64,000 bases of DNA from Salvelinus alpinus (Eukaryota > Chordata > Actinopteri > Salmoniformes > Salmonidae): positions 4,045,390 through 4,109,389 of the forward strand of contig NC_092110.1 in assembly GCF_045679555.1 (NCBI RefSeq), written 5' to 3'. A program made the position numbers and the translations under genes. Each line of letters opens with the position of its first letter. Positions within the stretch are counted from its first letter, which is position 1. Shown here piece after piece: positions 25,170 to 37,100 of this stretch. The notes under the pieces were generated by a model. It ran no database searches and had not been told where the DNA came from. It saw nothing but the letters and a program-made list of their open reading frames with translations.

Positions 25170-28100
25170 CTAGGCATCAGGCTCCAAGGCTCTGTTAGAC
25201 TGTCCTCTCCTGGGGCTGGGGGGCAGTGGTCTGCTGCCTGCAGCATTGGCCCTCCTCTTGGTAGATGACGTTCCTGGGGCATCGGGGTCGGAGGATGTGG
25301 CCGGTGGTGGTGATGACGGAGCTTCTAACTTCTTCACTAACTTCTTTTTCTTCTTCTTCACTCTTGAGAAACATGGGGGAAAAACACATTGGCCTGACAT
25401 TAACTTATATACAGTGGGGAGAACAAGTATTTGATACACTGCCGATTTTGCAAGGTTTTCCTACTTACAAAGCATGTAGAGGTCTGTAATTTTTATCATA
25501 GGTACACTTCAACTGTGAGAGACGAAATCTAAAACAAAAATCCAGAAAATCACATTGTATGATTTTTAAGTAATTAATTTGCATTTTATTGCATGACATA
25601 AGTATTTGATCACCTACCAACCAGTAAGAATTCCGGTTCTCACAGACCTGTTAGTTTTTCTTTAAGAAGCCCTCCTGTTCTCCACTCATTACCTGTATTA
25701 ACTGCACCTGTTTGAACTCGTTACCTGTATAAAAGACACCTGTCCACACACTCAATCAAACAGACTCCAACCTCTCCACAATGGCCAAGACCAGAGGGCT
25801 GTGTAAGGACATCAGGGATAAAATTGTAGACCTGCACAGGGCTGTGATGGGCTACAGGACAATAGGCAAGCAGCTTGGTGAGAAGGCAACAACTGTTGGC
25901 GCAATTATTCGAAAATGGAAGAAGTTCAAGATGACGGTCAATCACCCTCGGTCTGGGGCTCCATGCAAGATCTCACCTCGTGAGGCATCAATGATCATGA
26001 GGAAGGTGAGGGATCAACCCAGAACTACACGGCAGTACCTGGTCAATGACCTGAAGAGAGCTGGGACCACAGTCTCAACGAAAAGCATTAGTAACACACT
26101 ACGCCGTCATGGATTAAAATCCTGCAGCGCACGCAAGGTCCCCCTGCTCAAGCCAGCGCATGTCCAGGCCCGTCTGAAGTTTGCCAATGACCATCTGGAT
26201 GATCCAGAGGAGGAATGGGAGAAGGTCATGTGGTCTGATGAGACAAAAATAGAGCTTTTTGGTCTCAACTCCACTCGCCGTCTTTGGAGGAAGAAGAAGG
26301 ATGAGTACAACCCCAAGAACACCATCCCAACCGTGAAGCATGGAGGTGGAAACATTCTTTGGGGATGCTTTTCTGCAAAGGGGACAGGACGACTGCACCG
26401 TATTGAGGGGAGGATGGATGGGGCCATGTATCGCGAGATCTTGGCCAACAACCTCCTTCCCTCAGTAAGAGCATTGAAGATGGGTCGTGGCTGGGTCTTC
26501 CAGCATGACAACGACCTGAAACACACAGCCAGGGCAACTAAGGAGTGGCTCCGTAAGAAGCATCTCAAGGTCCTGGAGTGGCCTAGCCAGTCTCCAGACC
26601 TGAACCCAATAGAAAATCTTTGGAGGGAGCTGAAAGTCCGTATTGCCCAGCGACAGCCCCGAAACCTGAAGGATCTGGAGATGGTCTGTATGGAGCAGTG
26701 GGCCAAAATCCCTGCTGCAGTGTGTGCAAACCTGGTCAAGAACTACAGGAGACGTATGATCTCTGTAATTTCAAACAAAGGTTTCTGTACCAAATATTAA
26801 GTTCTGTTTTTCTGATGTATCAAATATTTATGTCATGCAATAAAATGCAAATTAATTACTTAAAAATCATACAATGTGATTTTCTGGATTTTTTTAGATT
26901 CCGTCTCTCACAGTTGAAGTGTACCTATGATAAAAAATTACAGACCTCTACATGCTTTGTAAGTAGGAAAACCTGCAAAATCGGCAGTGTATCAAATACT
27001 TATTCTCCCCACTATATATATATAAAAATACAAAAAACCTTTCGGAAGGGGACCTGGCAAGAGGTCAGCAGAAAGTAGTCAGCATGACCATAAAATACAA
27101 GAGCACATACAAGGACAATACACTCAAAACAATTACAGCGGTCAACAACATTTCAGTCAATCAGAGTTTTAAACTTAGTCAGATACCCTCTTGCCCAGTT
27201 CAAAGTATTTCATAGCTCACTACAAGACCAAAGAGCCTTATGGGAAAAGGATTGTTTCAGCTTTTTGGTTTCAATATGCTGTCTAAAACTTAGTTCAAAT
27301 GCCTAGATACTATTTAAAATCAGTCAATCATCATCATTCAATCACAATTGACAGTTAAAATCTGCAAGTGGCTCCATTTGTTGAGAAAGTTGTTTGTGAA
27401 TGTCATCAAATGCTAGTTGTAAATCCAGAAAAGCTTTCTCAATTTTAGAGGCACAAGAGTAAACGATTGTGTCGTCAGCATATTGTTGGAGTTCTGCAGA
27501 TTTTCCATTTCTTCCTATATCAGACAGTGTAATAAGTCAAGGCCCTAAAATGGAACCTTAAGAGACCCCTTTTCTAAGCTGTCAAAAGTCTGATTTCATG
27601 CCCTCCAGTGCCACACACTGTGTTCCGCCAGAGAGTTCGTTTTGGAACCAATCTAACACGTCAGCACTTGTATGTCATCTAATAATGTATCTAGTATAAT
27701 GTATAAGCTATAATGTATCTAGTAAGTTCATTTTCTTCCCATTTTCTCGCCATGTGGTTAGAACACGAGTGTACAAAATAAACTATCGCGATGATATCAG
27801 AGCCACTGCTGTGACTTACGACTGTTGCTGTGAGGAAGAGGACTTACTTGGTGGCAGCAGGCTGCTCAGGGTCTGTGTCCAGCTCAGAGATGAACTTGAG
27901 TTCCCCAGAGACAACGGCAGCTGACACCTGTGAGCGGAGGGAGAGTAATCAAAGAAGAGAAGGTACAAGGAAATGAACAGTAATATAACCTTGGTTCCCT
28001 GAAGAAGGGGAACGAGATGATCTCTAGGTTGAAGATGACAAAGGTTAAGACAACAGGATTCTAATATCCCATAACGCTTTGCAACAATGGGACCAGCTAT

Positions 28101-31100
28101 GCTAGTTAGCAACGGCGCTAGTAGTTAGCGACATCGCAGGTCCCAGATTTGTGACGACGTTGTCTTAACCTGTCGATTTTCGACCTAGGATGAGCTAAGG
28201 ACTGTATTGGTGGAGGGGATGTGTGGGTAAATTCAAAAATAAATCATCAATAATTTTATTTGAAGTACCCTTCTCCATCAGAACCAAGAGACACTTTAGC
28301 TACATCACACAACGATCGCTGTAACAGAACCCAGTCTCCTTACCTTGGTAGGTGTCAACCTCTCATCTGATTGGTCAGTCCGCTCAAAAGGGGGGACTGA
28401 TAGGTCGGTCTGTTCAGACAGGGCAGACTGTGCCTTTAGGGCCTGAGACAGCTCCTCGTTGTAATCCCCTGGGGCAGACGATGGAAATAGCTCAGCAACA
28501 AACAACACATCCATACAGACTTGACTTTATAAGCTACGTATCCACATGGGTTCTTTATCATGTAGAAAAGTTGTCCTGTGTGGCTTAGTTGGTAAGAGTA
28601 TGTTAGCAACACCAAGGTGGGTTTCCTATAAGGATCAAGCTCCCAATAAAATGTATGCAATCACTGTACTTTAAGTTGCTTTGGAGAATTGATGTCTGCT
28701 AAGTGCATATATTATATTAATGTGGAAAATATATAAAGCTCTACTTACGCTCTTCCGCAACATAGGTAGCTGGGAAGTATCCCTGCTGTCCGTTAGCCAG
28801 GCGTCCAAACCACCAGTTGTCGTTGTCTTTGTAGAGCACATGGATGACATCACCACGCTGTACCGTTAACTCATCTGACCGGGTAGCACTGTAGTCATAC
28901 AAAGAGACAACCTGACAGAGAGAAAGAGAAATTAAAAGGATTTAAGAATGGTTGACCATGGTGTTAAAAAAAACAGATTATTTTAAATTGTCATATTTGA
29001 TTGTTGGGTATAGTATGTTCCAGAGGTGTGGACTACAGTCACATGACTTGGACTCGAGTCAGACTCGAGTCACAAATATGATGACTTGCAACTCGACTTT
29101 GACTTTAACACCAATGACTCGTGACTTAACTTGGACTTGAGCCTTTTGACTTGAACTGACTTGATACCCTCCCCAAGCCTAAATATAAAAAATTATGCTA
29201 TTAAAAAAGTGTGCAGTGCCCCAACTCTTCATTTAACGGATTACAGTTTGAATTAGACAGCAGCCGGCGGGTGAATTCAGATGGAGCCCTTGGAAAGATG
29301 ATACCCCAAATTTTTTTTTTCAGATATAAAGACTACGCTGTATCAACAAACAAAAAAACGGATTGCAACTTGCAAAACATGCGGGAAGAAAATGACAGAC
29401 GGAGGCGCAACAACTTCCAACTTTGTTCGACGTTTGAAGCTGCACAAAGAACGGTAAGTCGTGGCTAATATAGCCGACAGCTATATCATTTATAACTTTA
29501 CTAGTGTAGCATGTAGGCTAACGTAACTTTAAATCAATGAGCCTCCACACAGTCAGTCAGTGCAGGAACGTGATCATTGCACCCAAGATTGAGCTACAAC
29601 TGGCTAGGCAGTTGGTAGCCTAAATCCTGCCTGATGTTACTGCTGTTCCTAAAACCATTGACATACGTTAGCCTACTGTAACCACACACAGAGAGGGTGT
29701 GGGGGCGGGTGTGTGTGTGTGCTAAGGTTGGGCGATTGTGTACAAGGGGGGGTCTTTCGCATGGCTACTGATGGGGTCAAATTGGGGTCATGATAAGGGC
29801 TGCACCAAATGTATTATAATAATTAATTATGCTTATGTTGTATTAATAGAAGGGGAAGGGTTATAAGACCCCCCCCCCCCCCCCCCACTACATTTATAGG
29901 GTCTTAGACTACAGACAAACCTTATAATGTATATATTGTTAAAAATTGTTTCACAGTTCTTTTCTAGTCTCTGCCTCTTATAAAGAAAAGGTCAGAGATA
30001 TGTGAGTTATTGCATGGGGTATGTGAGAAAGCACTTCAAAGATAAACACAGAACCCTGCAGGGGATTAAAAGAGTTAAGAGACTAGTCAGACATACCTCT
30101 ATAAATCAACTTGGGGGAGTGGACATTTACTGCTGAGCCCTTAGAAAACACTGGAACTATTGTATCTCTCTTGCAAGTTTGTATAGCTGTGTATGCATGG
30201 GCTTGGTCTGGTGAGCAGAAGGTAATGACGTATGCAGTGACATCACTAGGGCTGGACTTCGGGCTTAATAAAATAACTTGGGACTTTTCCTATTTTGCAG
30301 AACTCAGTTGTATGTGTGATGTTTGACTTCTGTCTACAGCTGTATTTTGATTAAAATTGTTATGATTTATAAGTGCACATTTTACTTATTTGTTAAGTAA
30401 ATAAAACGGAGCACAGAAAAATGGAACCAACACTACTCATGTATTTCCATGGAAATATAGGGTTTATTTGGAAAGTAATAAATATTTATAAAAGCATTCA
30501 TGATTTGTGTAAATGTAATATACTAACTATTACTCTTGTTAAAAATATGAAATGGTATTACATTTGGTGAAGAGCACATTATGACTTGTTTAGGACTCGA
30601 AACTCAAAGTTTAGGACTAGTGACTTGACTTGAGACTTGCTGGACTTGACTTGGGACTTGAGTGCTAAGACTTGAGACTTACTTGTGACTTGTAAAACAA
30701 TGACTTGGTCCCACCTCTGGTATGTTCTTATAATGCATACAGTTGTCAATGTTGGAATAAAAACAGGAACTTACCGTTTGCTGAACTGGTACCAAGGAAT
30801 CTGCGTCCACTCTAATGGCTGTAGACAGATGATCAGGGAAGCTCTGAGGGAAGAAAGGGAACGTTCCTAAACTTCCATTCCATATTCAACTTCATGTGTT
30901 ACGTCGGGTTTCTTTCAAATAGATAAAGAAAATATTCAGTCCACAAGACTAAAATAAAGTTACTGTTAAAACTCAATAAAATACACATAAAAGGAAGCAA
31001 CGAGAAAAGCATAACATTATAACGGTGCCTTACTGTCTGTAGCCTGAGAGATGGAGCTCTTCCTAGATGCTGGCCGACTGGGCTGAAACCACCTGCAAAC

Positions 31101-34100
31101 AGAGGAGAAAGAAGAGAAGGGAAATACCAGATGAATATATTAAAATCTAAGATAGACCTCAAAGCATACATTATCGTAGAGGTGTGAACACCTACGGACA
31201 GCGTTGAAGACAAGAGGAGGCCCGTCTTGGTCGTACAGTGAACATGCTGCTCTGTAAGATCCTTAACAGCTCTAGTGAGTCTGGGAATGTTGCGTTTTGG
31301 TAAATCCTTCCTTTGCTTTGTTGTTGAAATGTCTGGCCAAAGCTCTCATTCTGCATGAATGGGTCCTTAAGCTCATTTGGGTAAACGGACCTCAATTCTT
31401 ACAAATTATTGACAACTCAGTGGTTCACAGAGCTGCTTAGATTCATAGGCCTGTAGCAGTAAAATCTGTCTCCTTCCCTTCATCTGAACTGATAGGGAAA
31501 AACTTGACAGTTGGAAGCTCATCTTTAGGCAGGCTTTCACCTGGTCAGTTCTTTTAGAATAAGGATCAGGGTAATGAAGGCCAGGAGGGGACCGATTTTT
31601 TTCAGAGAAAGGGCATGTCTAGAGCCACTCACGGTTCTGGGGGATGAACTGAGCTCCGAGGGAACTAGACAGCTGCAGTTTGGAGTGTGGTGACAGGAGG
31701 GACGGAGGAGGCTGGGACGAGTTCAAGCTCATCTGAAAAAACAGTAGAAGAATAATTCATTTTCCATTATTACAGGGAAATGAGCAGCAAATGTGTTCTG
31801 CTATATCCCAACCCCTCCAGACTACACACATACACACAGAGGTTGGTGGACAATAAAACGGTGAATTTGAAGGGCTTACAGAGTTAATGAGAGTACTACT
31901 TACTGGGCCAGCTTCCTGAGATAGGCTCCTCCCCATCTGATATATGCCCGCTTTATCTACAAACCACAAAAACATGTCAAACAAATTTCAACATGTTGTC
32001 GCATAAACATACCAATATCATTGTTAAAGCATACCTTGCTCATACAGGTGTTCCACAGCAGAGGAGCTCCGAGATGGTTCCTACAAATTTTTTTTTGAGA
32101 AAGTCATTAGTAAATTCTAGTTAGTTTGCATAATGATTTACCATCAGTTTGCGGGTAAAAATATCATTCACGTTATAAAACTAAATCAAAACAAGATTTG
32201 TACTCACTAGAACAGAGTCCAGTTTATCTTTGACACTCTGCATCTTCATAGACAGTCTGGCTGCTCTGGCGAAGCAGTCCATGGCTGCTCCGGAGGTGTC
32301 CTGGAATGTTACTGGGTCAGATGTGTTCCTGAACATTTTAGTGTCAGCTGATCCAGACCTGCTGTGGCCCTTCAGACTCTCCACCTCCAGCTGGGCCGCT
32401 GAGAAGAAACAGAGAGAAAATGTCTTTTTGTTTCGTCTTTATTGTGTGTATTCCATCAGGGACCACGTTGGAAACAAGTATAATTGCTTTAACATGTTAT
32501 CCCCTGTTTGTACTCAGCTTAACTTTTTCCCAATAAATCAATCAGACTTTTCCTCTCAGTCCACAAAACAGAAAAAAATACTGATCCAGTCTACCCAATC
32601 TCAAGGCCTACCATTTTCGAACATCCCAAAACAGACAAATTTTACACAAAATATTCATAAGCCTATAAACCAGGGGTGTCAAACTCATGCGGCCCCGGGG
32701 CCGCATTCGGTCTTCAACGAGGTCCGGAGGGCACCACAAAAAATGTGTTATTTTTCCTCGCTGTCAAAATTACCAAAACATTGTCCTCTATCCATTATTT
32801 TGGAAATGTTCAATGCTCCCTGACTGTCTAGTGTTAATTTCTTTGATTAATAGCGAGCTGGAAAGTGTAAGAGTGTAGGTCCATTATAATTTCTGCACAG
32901 TTTCGATTTGGTTTTAGTCATTTGAAAGTATATTGAGCTCAACCCCCCCACCCAATTTAAAAATATATATTTATATACTTTTTTTATTTTACTCAAACCA
33001 CCCACGGGCCAGACACCCCTGCTATAAAGTCAAATGGCTCCTACACTAATGACTCAAGTTGTGTGGAACCAAGACTTAGTAACGCCAGAGACATCCCACT
33101 CCCTAATTTATTCTGATCGAGGCGGTGCCACTCCGGTCTACTTATTGCCCCCCGTCCCGCGGAGGGGATGCTCCAGACCAAGACATCTCACTGGAAAATG
33201 TTTTCTGGGTGGGATGAGAAGGGAGGGGACAATAAGTAGACCAGAGCCAGTTGTTACCTCACTCACGTTGGAAAGCATGCTCACCTACACAGAGACAGAA
33301 TGCCCACCTACACAGAGAGGGAATGCCCACCTACACAGAGAGAATGCCCACCTACACAGAGAGAATGCCCACCTACACAGACAGGAACATTTAAACAATT
33401 TTACAACGGTAAATGGCTTGAGTGAACCATCTTTATTTAACCACCATCTTTGGTAACGCAACTGTCCTCTTACAATACAATTATTTGAATGCTCTGAGCA
33501 AGGTACTCAGGCACAGCTGAGTGTTCCTAAGATCTTCTCATTGCGTGATCGATCTCAGAACAATAATGAGCTGCTCACCTCTGCGGTCGTACAAGTAGAC
33601 GTGCACAGGCTGGCTCTGACCGAAGGCACAGAAGGCCACCATGTTCTCATGAGGGTGGAAGGCCACACCACGGAGGGCTGTGGGGTAACACAGCTCCGAG
33701 TACACCGCCACCTGGTCACCTGGTAGATGCAGGCACAAAACCAGCAGGTATTATTGATCATAACAACAAACAAAAAAACAACGCATGCACTTAGCTAGGG
33801 ACAGTTTCCCCAGATACAGATTTAAATTAGTCCTGGAACAAAAAACTATTTCAATGGAGATTATCCATTGAGCAGGTTTTTTAGTCCAAGACTATGCTTA
33901 ATCTGGATATCGGGAAACTGTCCCTAAGTGCATAGATTATTAGTTTGTGTCTAAATTCATACTGGATGATCAGATGTGGCTGTCTTGTCCTCACCTGTTT
34001 CTGCGTTCCACACGTAGGCCATTCCATCCTCGCTGCCTGAGAAGATGAAGCTCCCACAGGGTGTGAACGTGCTGTGGATCCTCTCCCTGTAGTTAGTGGC

Positions 34101-37100
34101 ACCTGTGTATTTCTTCACAGCCAATCTGCAACAACACACACACACAAACACATTTTAGAAGTCTGTACATTAGATCAATAAAAAGGACATGGAAACTTAC
34201 TTGAGTTATGGCAATACAGAACTACACTCACCGGATAGTTTATTAGATACACCCCGTTCACAAAAATGGATCGCTCCTACAGACAGTGAGTCACGTGGCC
34301 GTGGCTTGCTATATAAAGCAGGCAGACAGGCATCGAGGCATTCAGTTACTGTTCGATTGAATGTTAGAATGGGAACAATGAGTGACATAAGCGACTTTGA
34401 GCGTGGTATGATCGTCAGTGTCAGGCACGCCGGATCCAGTATATCAGAAACAGCCGCCCTCCTGGGATTTTCATGCATGGCAGTATAGGAACATTTTGAA
34501 GATAAATACACAACGCAGAGGATGAGAGGACGAGAGTACTAGAGTACTAATGGTCAATAGCGATTTGTAAATAGGAGTTGGGTTTCAGTTCAACATCTGT
34601 TAAGGATCTGTGGAATGTCACTCCTGAACTCAGAGCGACGTGTGCTACGTTGTCATTGGTCTGTACATTGAGTCAGGGGCAGGATACTTGTTATTTGGCC
34701 ATTGGCCAAGTTGTCCTGCAAGGACTTCTGATTGGTCAACCCCAGGCTAGGGTGGGGGGTTATAAATGGCATCATGTTCCTTTGTTCAGTGGAGAAAAGC
34801 TGAGGAGGGGAGACTGAACATCTGAACATCTATCTCTCAGCATAACATCTTGATGTGTCCTTCTCAAATAAACCTATTTTTCTCCCCCTGATTTGCTTTG
34901 GAGTTCGTGTTATTGAAGAATAACATCAATTGCCAACAGCAGTGTCTAGGGTTCACCGAGAATGGTGCGACAAACAAAAAACATCCAGTCAGTGGCAGTA
35001 CTGTGGGCGAAAACAGCTCGTTGATGAGAGAGGTCGAAGGAGAATGGAAAGAATCGTTGTGCAAGCTAACAGGAGGGCCACAAACTGACAAATAACGGTG
35101 CAGTACAACAGTGGTGTGCAGAACGGCCTCTCTGAACACACAACTCATTGATCTTTGTCACGGATGGGCTATTGTAGCAGACGACCACACCGGGTTTCAT
35201 TCCTATCAGCTAAAAACAAGAAGAAGCGTCTCCAGTCGGCACGCGATCACCAAAACTGGACAATTGAGGAGTGGAAAAACATTGCCTGGTACGACGAATC
35301 CCAGTTCCTGTTGTGTCATGCTGTTGGCAGAGTCAGGATTTGGCCTAAGCAGCATGAGTCCATGGACCCCATCCTGCCTGGTACAGGCTGGTGGTGGGAG
35401 TTTAGTGGTGTGGGGAATGTTTTCCTGGCACATGTTAGGTCCCTTGAGCAACGAATGTTTTTCTGACACCTTGTAGAATCCATTCCCTGGAGAATTCAGG
35501 CTGTTCTGGAGGCAAAGGGGGGTCCGACCCGATAATAAATGGGTGTACCTAATAAACTGGTACACCCATTTAGTACCGGGTCGGACCCCCTTTGTGTATA
35601 TCGATCATAATAACATGTTGGGAACAAGTACAAAGATGACATTTTTGTACTCAGGGCACCATTGCGAATGAGGCTCTGGTCTCAATTAGGCTTTTAAAAA
35701 ATATATATTTACACTCTGAGATCCATCACCCTGACAACGCTGTCTTTGGCGTGGATCAGTAGACGGCGACCATTAGGATGGACCTCTAACGTGTTGATGG
35801 GAAGCCCACTCAGGTCACTCTCTCCTATCTCCTGCAGGACAAAATAAAGTATTAATCCAGCTCTCCAATGTGAATGACTGAATAGACTTCATTTGATCCC
35901 CAGAGGGGACATTGTCACCAGCATAAGACACATTTTGGGTGAAACATTGTTCTCAAACCTTCTCAATCTTCCAGTGACGACACGGTCTCTGATGCAGACT
36001 GTCATCAACCGACGTCCTCCACACAATGATGAACCCAACGTTGTCCGCAGAGAACATTCGGTTTCCTGAATAAATATACAATAAACACATTACGTTCACA
36101 TTTCAATTCTCATGCGAAAAGGGCGGTAAGCCATCCAGCAAACGCCATGAATAGATACTCTAGCCATGAACAAAAAAACTGTTATTCTCTAACAGAAAGA
36201 GACTGCTGGAGTAAAAAGTGCTTCATAAAAAAATGAGATTGATTGATTTACTGATTCCGTACCTTCGGAGTCGAAACACAGAGCGTTGATGAAGCTCTTG
36301 TGACCCTCGAACTCCTGGAGCAGCAGTCCGTTGACATCTTTGACGTTCACCCTCCAGACCCTCACCAGACAGTCGTACCCAGCAGTCACCACCATGCCCT
36401 GGGCCGTAGGGTGGTACTGAGCACAGTAGACAAACGATGGGTGGGGGAGCACCTTCTGGGCGATGGCCTGGAGCCTCTGCACGTTCCACACTCTGCAAGA
36501 GAGGGTTGAGAGGGATCATAGTGTTGAACAATTAGATTACGATATCAGACAAGTCGAAATAAGAGACTACATGTGCTGATAATGTACGGAGTGCTAAGCT
36601 TGCTGAGTAAACTTACCCTTACTTATACCCAACCGTGTTCTCATGTTACTGAGCATACTACACCACACATCATTGATACTGAACAAAAATCTAAACTCAA
36701 CATGCAACAATTTCAACAATTTTACTGAGTTACAGTTCATATACATAACAGTAGTAGGGCTGATTACCAACAAAGACGAGACAGCCTACAGGGAGGAGGT
36801 GAGGGCCCTGGGAGTGTGGTGCCAGGAAAATAACCTCTCACACAACGTCAACAAAACAAAGGAGCTGATCGTGGACTTCAGGAAACAGCAGAGGGAGCAC
36901 CCTCTATCCACATCAACGGGACCGCAGTGGAGAATGTGGAAAGCTTCAAGTTCCTCGGCGTACACATCACTGACAAACTGAACTGCTCCACCCACACAGA
37001 CAGTGTGGTGAAGAAGGCGCAATAGCGCCTCTTCAACCTCAGGAGGCTGAAGAAATTTGGCTTGGCACATAAAACCCTCACAAACTTTTACAGATGCACA

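Noticed and set aside
29868-29890. Run of 17 or more C as a possible structural element
   Set aside because: A homopolymer in an AT-rich repeat, prone to sequencing error; no spaced G/C runs form a quadruplex motif.
33278-33385. Short regularly repeated units that could suggest a CRISPR array
   Set aside because: Units are contiguous with no unique spacers and lie in a vertebrate intron; this is a minisatellite.
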